A stretch of DNA of 5,217 nucleotides from Omnitrophica bacterium RIFCSPLOWO2_01_FULL_45_10b (GCA_001804205.1 MHFM01000044.1:1-5217), one strand, 5' to 3'. Numbered from the stretch's first letter, positions 1 through 5,217 are shown. A program made the numbers and translations. The notes: generated by a model not told the origin, from the sequence alone.

Positions 1-1131
1 AAGTACAACAAGGCAGAAAATGGAAAGAATCCCGGAAAAAATCAGGATATTTCTATGCTTTTGGGCGAAGAAAGTGCTGGCCCAATTTTTTTTGGTTTGG
101 CCGGTTTTTAGAAATTCCAGTTTTCTTTTTTGCAGCTCGAGAAACCAAGGATAAAGGCCAGAAGCAGCGGCCAACGAGATGAACGTTCCCAAAGAACCTA
201 AAATACCGAGTTGGCGGAGTGATTTGGCTTGCACAAAGAGAAGCGTCAAAAATCCCAAAAGGGCAGTGACTGTGCTCCACAAAGCTGGATGGAACGTAGA
301 CCTTGCAGCTTCCCAAGCAAGCCCTGGTCGGTAGTCGCCAGCTTCAGTTATTCTTTGTTTCCAGTCTGCAGTGAGAAACGCGATATGGGAAAGTGTGAGC
401 ACAAAGACAATCGTGGGCAAGTTTGCCGTCAGAAACCCCATTTCAATCCCTAGAAATCGAGCGATTAACAGAGTGAACGCTGCTGAATTAAAACAGGCGA
501 TAAGGACCCCGGCTACGATCCACAAAGAATGGAAAATGATGAGAAGGGCGATAGAAAAAATAACAAACGCTACGAGGCTAAATATTTTCAAATCCCGAAA
601 TAAATATTGGCGGATGAGTTCTACAATATAAGGGACCCCTGAAATCATAAGTTCAAAGCCTGGCTTGTTAAATCCTTCAGAGATTCCCTGAAGAGTTTCG
701 ATGAATTCCGAATCCGGATTGTCTTTGAGAAAGGCAAAAATAAGAGAAGATTTATTATCCCGAGAAATTAAGGTTCTTTTCCAAAGAGGACCTTCAAGCG
801 CATCGTCTAATCCTGTGGGGCCGCGCGTAAGAGATTGGACCGCTAAGACAATCGGGAATTTTTCGATAACGGAGCTTAATTTTTCAATATCTTCTGAATA
901 AGTTGGAGCATGAAGGTCTCCTTTAGCTGCGAGGATGATTTGGGGTAATTGGGGAAACATCTTTGCGATCTTTTTGTCATCTTGAAAGTGCGGATCATCA
1001 GATGAAAAGAAAAAATATTCATCAACTTTCGGTTTCAAATCGACACATGTGATCAAGGCACCCAGACAAACGAATGTGAAGCAGGTTGCGATGATGACCG
1101 GCTGAAATCTAAGATGTCTAACGTTCCACAT
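1..1131 (-). CDS. RND/MMPL-family membrane transporter, N-terminal part (runs off left edge)
   Basis: Continuous reading frame of 377 codons from an ATG at 1131 to the window edge with no stop. An in-frame TAG lies immediately upstream (1134-1132), so this ATG is the earliest possible start; no good Shine-Dalgarno is visible. Layout seen: TM1 at about residues 12-30, a compact extracytoplasmic domain (about 31-178), TM2 183-201, TM3 203-229, TM4 235-255, TM5 283-301, TM6 308-331, a basic cytoplasmic loop, and TM7 starting at about 361. This is the first half plus the start of the second half of a duplicated RND permease. The stretch at 272-325, with the pattern A..A......P....T.TA..GF..L and then LRQLGILGSLG, is typical of the MMPL/Patched-like domain. 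The family exports lipids or other hydrophobic molecules using the proton gradient; the substrate here is unknown. TM4 reads LTLSHIAFL and has no acidic residue in its core. The fold assignment is confident, the role is not. Confidence 0.88.
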   Translation of the reverse strand, partial: MWNVRHLRFQPVIIATCFTFVCLGALITCVDLKPKVDEYFFFSSDDPHFQDDKKIAKMFPQLPQIILAAKGDLHAPTYSEDIEKLSSVIEKFPIVLAVQSLTRGPTGLDDALEGPLWKRTLISRDNKSSLIFAFLKDNPDSEFIETLQGISEGFNKPGFELMISGVPYIVELIRQYLFRDLKIFSLVAFVIFSIALLIIFHSLWIVAGVLIACFNSAAFTLLIARFLGIEMGFLTANLPTIVFVLTLSHIAFLTADWKQRITEAGDYRPGLAWEAARSTFHPALWSTVTALLGFLTLLFVQAKSLRQLGILGSLGTFISLAAASGLYPWFLELQKRKLEFLKTGQTKKNWASTFFAQKHRNILIFSGILSIFCLVVL

Positions 1132-1229
1132 CTATAAAACCCCCCATTGCTGATGGCAAAGCAAGAATTTCCTGAATTCATAGATGCCGCCTGTAAAACG
1201 CTGGCTTTCTTTGCTCAATCTGATCCGTA

Positions 1230-1257
1230 ATGTTAGCACAAAATTCGATTCCTTCAA
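1230..1257 (-). promoter_or_regulatory. Candidate promoter for the MMPL transporter gene
   Basis: On the minus strand, TTGAAG (1257-1252) and TAACAT (1235-1230) are separated by 16 bp. A TGC precedes the -10 as in an extended -10 element. Each hexamer matches consensus at only four of six positions. It would give a leader of roughly 90 nt before the ATG at 1131. This is inference from motif matching only. Confidence 0.28.
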
Positions 1258-1295
1258 CCCTCCGCTTAATCTGCGATTTTCAAATGTTTCTATAG

Positions 1296-1324
1296 TTGAC
1301 CAAAAACGCTCAATTTTATAGAAT
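1296..1324 (+). promoter_or_regulatory. Sigma70-like promoter for the desaturase gene
   Basis: TTGACC (1296-1301) and TAGAAT (1319-1324) each match the sigma70 consensus at five of six positions and are separated by exactly 17 bp. Transcription would start near 1331, leaving a leader of about 50 nt before the desaturase ATG. It sits in the divergent intergenic region, upstream of a Shine-Dalgarno. This is the best promoter match in the window. Confidence 0.55.
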
Positions 1325-1362
1325 AGTTCATTCCAATTTAAAAGAATCACACACTCTTTTTT

Positions 1363-1368
1363 AAGGAG
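1363..1368 (+). promoter_or_regulatory. Shine-Dalgarno for the desaturase, unusually distant
   Basis: AAGGAG lies 13 nt before the ATG at 1382, longer than the usual 5-9 nt. No in-frame ATG, GTG or TTG lies between it and 1382, and the protein aligns well from this ATG, so the start is retained. Confidence 0.55.
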
Positions 1369-1381
1369 ACGGGCCGTTGGA

Positions 1382-2566
1382 ATGAAAAATGATTTAGTGG
1401 ATCCCAAGCCTAAAATTGTATGGCATAACATTTTTTTCTTCGCTTCGACCGGGCTTATTGCCGTCATTGGCGCGCCGCTTTACATTTCGCGTTTTGGAGT
1501 GCCAGTATTTGAGTTGTGGCTTACCGTTTTCTATATTGTCATCACAAGCATCAGCATCACCGCCGGTTATCACCGGTTGTACTCGCATTCGGCTTACCGA
1601 GCCCATCCCGTCGTGCAGTGCCTGCTCCTTTTCTTCGGAGCGGCAGCGTTTGAACAATCCGCATTGAAATGGTCAAGCCAGCATCGCGATCATCATCAGT
1701 TTACTGCCAAGCGTGGAGATCCTTACAGCATCGGGGAAGGATTTTTTTATGCGCATATCGGATGGGTTTTGTTTTGGGCACACACCCTCCGCTTTAAGAA
1801 CGTGAAGGATTTGAAGACAAACCGATTTGTAATGCTTCAGCACCGCTATTATCTTTTTTGGGCCCTTGTTTCCGGAATCATCCTGCCGTTTGCGATCGGG
1901 TTATGGTACGGCAATTTGCTGGCCGCTTTCATTTTCCCGGTATGTGCGAGGCTTGCCTTTGTTCATCATGCCACGTTTTGTGTTAATTCCGTCTGCCACC
2001 TGTTCGGCGGAGAACCGTATGATCTTCACTCGACAGCACGGAATAACTGGATGGTGGCGCTTGTGACCAACGGGGAAGGTTTCCATAATTACCATCATCG
2101 TTTTCCGAGCGATTACCGTAACGGCATCCGCTGGTACCAATGGGATCCGACCAAGTGGCTGATTAGGTCTCTGGCCGCCCTTCATATGGCATGGAACTTG
2201 AAAGAGGCATCTAAATTCAGAATTTTAGAAGCGAGGCTTCTGGTCCATCAAGAGCTTCTTCGCCGGCGAGAATCACGGAGAAAAAAACCAATACGCCTAG
2301 AGCGATTCTTCAGCGATTTTGAAGGAGGTTATCAAGTTCTTCGCTCGCGGCTTTTTATATGGGAGAAAAATACAAAAGAATACAGGCAGATGCTTCATGG
2401 CCCAGGTAGGGAACCTTCCAAGGCCATCCGCCAGCGCGCCCGAAAGACCATGAACATTTCCAAACAGCGGTTCAAACACACCTATCAGCGCCGCGAGCGC
2501 TATCTAAAATCAAATCGCCAGCCGACTGCGGACGCTAAAACGAATCTTCAGCAAAGCAGATCTTGA
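1382..2566 (+). CDS. Membrane fatty-acid (acyl-CoA/acyl-lipid Delta9-type) desaturase
   Basis: A 394-residue integral-membrane di-iron desaturase that would introduce a cis double bond into a saturated acyl chain, using oxygen and electrons from a separate donor. All histidine boxes of the stearoyl-CoA desaturase type are visible: HRLYSH (64-69), HRDHH (101-105), NSVCH (202-206), and HNYHH (235-239) within GEGFHNYHH. The conserved GYHRLYSH and NSVCHLFGG contexts support the SCD-like branch rather than plant-type omega desaturases. Hydrophobic segments lie at about 17-35, 43-61, 77-93, 122-136 and 158-193. There is no cytochrome b5 domain (no HPGG motif). After about residue 280 the protein continues as a strongly basic tail of roughly 115 residues, with 32 Lys/Arg by my count, of unknown role. 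The family assignment is very secure. Regiospecificity and whether the substrate is acyl-CoA or acyl-lipid cannot be read from the sequence. Confidence 0.95.
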   Translation: MKNDLVDPKPKIVWHNIFFFASTGLIAVIGAPLYISRFGVPVFELWLTVFYIVITSISITAGYHRLYSHSAYRAHPVVQCLLLFFGAAAFEQSALKWSSQHRDHHQFTAKRGDPYSIGEGFFYAHIGWVLFWAHTLRFKNVKDLKTNRFVMLQHRYYLFWALVSGIILPFAIGLWYGNLLAAFIFPVCARLAFVHHATFCVNSVCHLFGGEPYDLHSTARNNWMVALVTNGEGFHNYHHRFPSDYRNGIRWYQWDPTKWLIRSLAALHMAWNLKEASKFRILEARLLVHQELLRRRESRRKKPIRLERFFSDFEGGYQVLRSRLFIWEKNTKEYRQMLHGPGREPSKAIRQRARKTMNISKQRFKHTYQRRERYLKSNRQPTADAKTNLQQSRS

Positions 2567-2662
2567 AAGGAAACATTCTACCGGCATGATTTCCGCCAAA
2601 AAGTAAGTCATTCCTAAGCTGAGCTTTCAAGTAAACATCATACTGGTTTAATTATAGTGTTT

Positions 2663-2678
2663 CTTGAATTTCTTCAAG
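2663..2678. repeat. Short perfect inverted repeat (hairpin or operator-like)
   Basis: CTTGAA (2663-2668) and TTCAAG (2673-2678) are exact reverse complements around the four-base centre TTTC. A further T-G wobble pair could extend the stem. There is no T-tract after it, so it does not look like an intrinsic terminator. It may be a regulator site or chance in A/T-rich DNA. Confidence 0.35.
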
Positions 2679-2688
2679 GTTAAACAAA

Positions 2689-2715
2689 TTCTTTGATTCT
2701 GGTAAGTTCTTTGAT
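2689..2715 (+). repeat. Direct repeat TTCTTTGAT, two copies phased by 18 bp
   Basis: The 9-mer TTCTTTGAT occurs at 2689-2697 and again at 2707-2715, start to start 18 bp. The copies lie about 70-100 bp upstream of the dehydrogenase start and overlap the candidate promoter there. Such spacing is compatible with a tandem regulator site but is not proof of one. Confidence 0.4.
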
Positions 2716-2720
2716 AACAT
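2693..2720 (+). promoter_or_regulatory. Weak candidate promoter for the dehydrogenase gene
   Basis: TTGATT (2693-2698) and TAACAT (2715-2720) are 16 bp apart, each matching consensus at four of six positions. The -10 hexamer is identical to that of the candidate minus-strand promoter at 1230-1257. The hexamers overlap the two TTCTTTGAT copies. Low confidence because the region is A/T-rich and weak matches are expected. Confidence 0.22.
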
Positions 2721-2741
2721 AGAGATAAATAACTTAGAGGG

Positions 2742-2769
2742 GCGAAGAATTCAAGTCCCGTTGCTTCGC
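2742..2769 (+). repeat. Inverted repeat GCGAAG/CTTCGC just upstream of the dehydrogenase gene
   Basis: GCGAAG (2742-2747) and CTTCGC (2764-2769) are perfect reverse complements separated by 16 bases, and a G-T pair can extend the stem outward. In RNA this would form a hairpin ending 17 nt before the GTG start at 2787. It could affect translation of the dehydrogenase or be incidental. Confidence 0.35.
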
Positions 2770-2786
2770 TATTTCTGTAAAGCCTT

Positions 2787-3524
2787 GTGAATCTTAGAGA
2801 TCGAGTTACCCTGATAACAGGTGGTGCGCGAATCGGCCAGGCTGTGGCGAAGGCCTTAGCTGACCGGGGCAGCCACCTTATTTTGACCTACCGAAGCTCG
2901 AAAAAGAGCGCAGAAGAGTCAATCGCTTACGCTAGGTCCAAAGGGCGAAAGGCTTTTTCTCTTAAAACTGACCTTACACTTAATCAGAGTTATGCCGATA
3001 CTATTTCACAGGTAAAACGGGTTTTCGGACGGCTTGATATCCTGATTAATATGGCATCAGTTTATCAGGAGACGCCGCTTGAAAGGCTTGATTCCAAAAT
3101 TTGGGATCACAATTTTGCTGCCAATTTTAAGCATATGTATGGGCTATCGCTTAAGGCTGCCCCGTTGCTCCGAAAGCATGGGGGACGAATCATTAATTTC
3201 ACCGATTGGACTGTTGCAAGCGGAAGGCCGCGGTATAAGAATCTCGTTGCTTATTATACAGCGAAAGCCGCAGTGATTGGATTGACGGAAGCCTTGGCGC
3301 TGGAGTTCGCACCTGATATTTTGGTCAATGCAATTGCGCCAGGACCGATCATGCCACCGGCGAAAGGGATTAGAAGTTCTGAAAACAAAGAAATACTGAA
3401 GAACACGCCGCTTAAAAAATGGGGTGGTGCTTCAGAAATTGCCAAAGCCGTATTATTTTTAATCGAAAGTGATTTTTTGACAGGCGAGTGCATTCGAGTT
3501 GATGGCGGACGGCATTTATATTAG
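2787..3524 (+). CDS. Short-chain dehydrogenase/reductase, pteridine-reductase-like
   Basis: A 245-residue, single-domain Rossmann-fold NAD(P)H-dependent oxidoreductase. The GTG start is preferred because an in-frame TAA lies three codons upstream (2778-2780) and the protein aligns with the family from its first residues; the ribosome-binding site is weak. Visible motifs: cofactor loop TGGARIG (11-17), D62 for adenine, NMAS (88-91) in place of NNAS, N113, catalytic Y156 and K160 in YYTAK, and the C-terminal signature TGECIRVDGGRHLY. D140 (IINFTDW) stands where classical members have the catalytic serine, as in pteridine reductases PTR1/FolM, which reduce dihydropterins. Two oddities: the glycine-rich loop is one residue shorter than the usual TGxxxGxG, and D140-Y156 are 16 apart rather than about 13. 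It may be a pterin/folate reductase or another FabG-like reductase; the substrate is not determined. It begins a close plus-strand gene run. Confidence 0.9.
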   Translation: MNLRDRVTLITGGARIGQAVAKALADRGSHLILTYRSSKKSAEESIAYARSKGRKAFSLKTDLTLNQSYADTISQVKRVFGRLDILINMASVYQETPLERLDSKIWDHNFAANFKHMYGLSLKAAPLLRKHGGRIINFTDWTVASGRPRYKNLVAYYTAKAAVIGLTEALALEFAPDILVNAIAPGPIMPPAKGIRSSENKEILKNTPLKKWGGASEIAKAVLFLIESDFLTGECIRVDGGRHLY

Positions 3525-3532
3525 TTGAGGGG

Positions 3533-3550
3533 TCGGAGAAAACTCCCCGA
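3533..3550 (+). repeat. Compact GC-rich inverted repeat between the dehydrogenase and the small gene
   Basis: GGAG (3535-3538), an AAAA loop and CTCC (3543-3546) form a 4-bp stem. Alternative pairings TCGG/CCGA (3533-3536 with 3547-3550) or GGGG/CCCC (3529-3532 with 3545-3548) compete with it. It begins nine bases after the dehydrogenase stop but has no downstream T-tract, so it is at most an RNA processing or attenuation element. Confidence 0.3.
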
Positions 3551-3588
3551 TGGCTCATATTAGTTTAGTTTCAGGTCAACGTACAAAG

Positions 3589-3595
3589 AAAGGAG
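3589..3595 (+). promoter_or_regulatory. Strong Shine-Dalgarno for the 66-residue protein
   Basis: AAAGGAG ends six bases before the ATG at 3602. It is the best ribosome-binding site in the window and a main argument that the short reading frame after it is a real, well translated gene. Confidence 0.75.
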
Positions 3596-3601
3596 TTTCC
3601 A

Positions 3602-3802
3602 ATGGCATTTAGCGCAGTCAGCAAGAAAAGTGGGAGAACCTTTTATCTTCACTCAAAAGAAGTGACATTGCGTGGCGGTCGGAAACAGAGGATTTTTTAT
3701 TTTGCAGGTGAAGTAAAACCGGAAGCAATTGATAGTTTGCCGGCCGGTTACACCGTGGGTGAAAATTCTAAAACCGGGCTGCCAATTTTGAAAAAAGCTT
3801 AA
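3602..3802 (+). CDS. Small basic protein of unknown function (66 residues)
   Basis: A short reading frame directly after a strong Shine-Dalgarno. The protein is soluble-looking and basic (8 Lys, 4 Arg against 5 acidic residues by my count), with no membrane segment, signal peptide or cysteine. It appears to have an alternating beta-strand pattern: FYLHSKEVTLRGG (14-26), RIFYFAGEVKP (30-40), then LPAGYTV (46-52) and a TGLPILKK ending (58-65). The pieces HSKEVTLRGGRKQ and FYFAGEVKP resemble small uncharacterised bacterial proteins of about 60-70 residues that I believe recur in several phyla, but I cannot name a Pfam family. It sits 77 bp after the dehydrogenase and 43 bp before glgC, so it may share their transcript. 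No function can be assigned. The protein is probably real; its role is open. Confidence 0.8.
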   Translation: MAFSAVSKKSGRTFYLHSKEVTLRGGRKQRIFYFAGEVKPEAIDSLPAGYTVGENSKTGLPILKKA

Positions 3803-3827
3803 TTGAATTTTTCTCACCTCGTACAAT
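3799..3827 (+). promoter_or_regulatory. Weak candidate promoter immediately before glgC
   Basis: TACAAT (3822-3827) matches the -10 consensus at five of six positions, but the only -35 at 17 bp is a poor TTAATT (3799-3804). A start near 3834 would leave a leader of only about 12 nt. Co-transcription from upstream is an equally good explanation. Confidence 0.18.
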
Positions 3828-3845
3828 GGATTATGAGCTCACTCG

Positions 3846-5072
3846 ATGAGTGTCGTTGCAATTATTTTAGGCGGAGGGCAGGGAAGGCGGCTTTTTCCGC
3901 TCACACTTTACCGATCCAAACCTGCTGTTCCCATTGGGGGGAAATATCGGCTTGTTGATATTCCCATCAGCAATTCACTTCATGCTGGTATTAATCGGAT
4001 TTTTGTTTCAACGCAGTACAATTCTGCTTCACTCAACAATCATATCCACAATACCTACAAGTTCGATTACTTCAGCCGTTCCTCCGTTGTCCTCCTTGCG
4101 GCGGAACAAACACTTTCTAGCGAACGTTGGTTTCAAGGGACCGCCGACGCCGTTCGTTGCCACATTCCCCATTATCATTTGAAGCCCGATGACGACGTGT
4201 TTGTTCTATCCGGAGATCATCTGTATCGAATGGACTACCAAGAAGTGTTGAAGTTTCACCGGGAAAAAGCTGCCGATGTAACGCTTTCGACCATTTCGGT
4301 GCCTGAACGGGTAATGCGCGAATTCGGAATTTTGAAGATGGAAAAAGACGGCAAGATCACAGATTTTCGGGAAAAACCTGCCACGAAAGAAGATCGCAAG
4401 GGGATGGAATCGGCCGGAAAGGGGCGATATCTTGCCTCCATGGGAGTTTATCTTTTTAAGGCTTCTGTTTTGACGGATCTCCTCAAGGGAACAGAAGCCG
4501 ATTTCGGAAAAGAATTGATCCCAAGGGCTATTAAGGAATGTAAAAGCTATGGGTATTTATTTGATGGCTATTGGCGTGACATAGGCACCATCCGCAGTTT
4601 TTACAAAGCGAGCTTGGAATTAACCGGCCCGTACCCGAAATTCCGTTTTAATTCACCGAAAGGGAATACATTCACCCACCCGCGTTTTCTTCCGCCTTCC
4701 CAAATTCTTTCTTCGAAAATTGATAGCTCTCTTATTTCAGAAGGCTGTGTGTTGCGTGATGCAACGGTTGAAAGTTCGATTATCGGTTTAAGGTCTGTTG
4801 TGCAGAAAAAAGTAGCCATTAAAAATTCCATAATAATGGGAGCTGATTATTTTGAATTTGAAACATCTGACGCCGACAGTGTTCCGCTTGGAATTGGCGA
4901 TGGAACCACTATTGAAAATGCAATTATCGATAAAAATGCGCGCATCGGACGCAACGTGACAATCAAAAACGTCAAGGGCGTGGAGGAGGAAAGCGCCGTC
5001 AATTATTATATACGGGAAGGTGTTGTCATTATTCCGAAAGACGTAACCATTCCGGATAAAACGGTGATTTGA
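3846..5072 (+). CDS. glgC: Glucose-1-phosphate adenylyltransferase (ADP-glucose pyrophosphorylase)
   Basis: A 408-residue cytoplasmic enzyme converting glucose-1-phosphate and ATP to ADP-glucose and pyrophosphate, the committed step of bacterial glycogen synthesis. The N-terminal nucleotidyltransferase domain shows GGGQGRRLFPLT (9-20), KPAVPIGGKYRLVDIPISN (25-43), WFQGTADAVR (95-104), SGDHLYRMDY (122-131, metal-binding D124), the sugar-phosphate site FREKP (174-178, K177), and YWRDIGT (242-248). The C-terminal part (about 290-408) has the repeating short strands of a left-handed beta-helix. The wording of the last 60 residues, including GIGDGTTIENAIIDKNARIG and YYIREGVVIIPK, follows the cyanobacterial/plant type more than the E. 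coli type. K363 and K398 appear to match the two Anabaena lysines (382, 419) implicated in 3-phosphoglycerate activation. The ATG at 3846 is fixed by the family N-terminus although its Shine-Dalgarno is weak. The TGA stop overlaps the next gene's ATG. Identity is very secure; regulation is inferred. Confidence 0.97.
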   Translation: MSVVAIILGGGQGRRLFPLTLYRSKPAVPIGGKYRLVDIPISNSLHAGINRIFVSTQYNSASLNNHIHNTYKFDYFSRSSVVLLAAEQTLSSERWFQGTADAVRCHIPHYHLKPDDDVFVLSGDHLYRMDYQEVLKFHREKAADVTLSTISVPERVMREFGILKMEKDGKITDFREKPATKEDRKGMESAGKGRYLASMGVYLFKASVLTDLLKGTEADFGKELIPRAIKECKSYGYLFDGYWRDIGTIRSFYKASLELTGPYPKFRFNSPKGNTFTHPRFLPPSQILSSKIDSSLISEGCVLRDATVESSIIGLRSVVQKKVAIKNSIIMGADYFEFETSDADSVPLGIGDGTTIENAIIDKNARIGRNVTIKNVKGVEEESAVNYYIREGVVIIPKDVTIPDKTVI

Positions 5073-5217
5073 TGGGCGCTCGAAAACGGTATTTTTTTAC
5101 CGCGGGCGGCCTCATTTTACTTTTAATTTTCTTGGTTATGGTTGCCCGCTATGCCCATCGCGCAAACTCTTCTTCTAGTTTTGAAAATACCAAGGTAAAA
5201 GGCCCAAAAGGCGCCCC
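5072..5217 (+). CDS. Signal-anchored membrane protein, N-terminal fragment, unknown function
   Basis: The ATG at 5072 shares its A with the glgC TGA stop (TGATG), and the frame stays open for 48 codons plus two bases to the window edge. The start is MGARKRYFF, a basic cytoplasmic N-terminus, followed by one hydrophobic segment (about residues 8-25, with GGLILLLIFLVMVA) and then a polar, Ser-rich and Lys-rich stretch. This is the shape of a single-pass protein anchored at its N-terminus with the rest outside the cytoplasm. There is no lipobox cysteine and no clear signal-peptidase AXA site after the hydrophobic core. The 1-base overlap suggests translation coupled to glgC. I do not recognise the family from this fragment; the functional domain lies beyond the edge. 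Confidence 0.7.
   Translation, partial: MGARKRYFFTAGGLILLLIFLVMVARYAHRANSSSSFENTKVKGPKGA

Noticed and set aside
53..316. Minus-strand frame of 87 codons within the transporter gene
   Set aside because: It lies out of frame inside a continuous frame with clear RND/MMPL transmembrane architecture; a shadow frame.
229..901. Plus-strand frames of 66-86 codons opposite the transporter
   Set aside because: They are antisense to a well-supported membrane protein and have no protein-like motifs or good ribosome-binding sites.
1118..1147. Nine-codon minus-strand frame (MGGFIDVER) overlapping the transporter start
   Set aside because: There is no ribosome-binding site before it, it is too short to assess, and such frames are expected by chance.
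1165..1179. GAATT/AATTC inverted repeat in the divergent region as an operator
   Set aside because: A 5-bp arm in A/T-rich DNA is expected by chance and nothing else marks it.
1132..1467. Minus-strand open frame of 111 codons spanning the divergent intergenic region
   Set aside because: It starts inside the desaturase gene on the opposite strand, shows no recognisable motif, and covers the region holding a good plus-strand promoter. It is in the same frame as the transporter and separated from it by a single TAG, but this is simply the open frame before the true start.
1901..2185. Minus-strand frame of 94 codons opposite the desaturase
   Set aside because: It is antisense to the region encoding the NSVCH and HNYHH histidine boxes and has no independent support.
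3529..3560. GC-rich hairpin after the dehydrogenase as an intrinsic terminator
   Set aside because: The stem is short, competing pairings exist, and no run of T follows; the next genes also appear to continue on the same transcript.
4601..4831. Minus-strand frame of 76 codons opposite glgC
   Set aside because: It is antisense to conserved GlgC sequence, with no motif or ribosome-binding site.

Overview
The window looks like an ordinary chromosomal stretch from a bacterium, most likely Gram-negative and possibly an uncultivated lineage, with moderate G+C. I cannot assign a phylum from this sequence alone. The support for 'Gram-negative' is indirect: an RND/MMPL-type exporter and a membrane acyl desaturase. 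Nothing here looks like phage, an insertion sequence, CRISPR or a toxin system.

Layout. Positions 1-1131 (minus strand) hold the N-terminal 377 codons of an RND/MMPL-family membrane transporter that runs off the left edge. A 250-bp divergent intergenic region (1132-1381) follows, with a good sigma70-like promoter for the plus strand and a weaker candidate for the minus strand. Positions 1382-2566 (plus) encode a stearoyl-CoA/acyl-lipid Delta9-type desaturase with all its histidine boxes and a very basic C-terminal tail. A 220-bp A/T-rich gap (2567-2786) contains two short perfect inverted repeats and an 18-bp-phased direct repeat.

Then comes a tight plus-strand run: a short-chain dehydrogenase resembling pteridine reductases (2787-3524, GTG start), a 66-residue basic protein of unknown function (3602-3802), glucose-1-phosphate adenylyltransferase GlgC (3846-5072), and the first 48 codons of a signal-anchored membrane protein (from 5072) whose ATG overlaps the glgC stop codon. 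Gaps of 77 bp, 43 bp and a 1-base overlap suggest these four could be co-transcribed, though their functions do not form an obvious pathway.

Functionally, GlgC commits glucose-1-phosphate to glycogen synthesis, and the desaturase adjusts membrane fluidity. The exporter may handle lipids or other hydrophobic compounds, but this is inferred only from its family. I found no strong candidate for an undescribed system. The most notable points are the atypical cofactor loop and active-site spacing of the short-chain dehydrogenase, the cyanobacterial/plant-like regulatory lysines in GlgC, the unexplained 66-residue protein, and the repeat structure upstream of the dehydrogenase.
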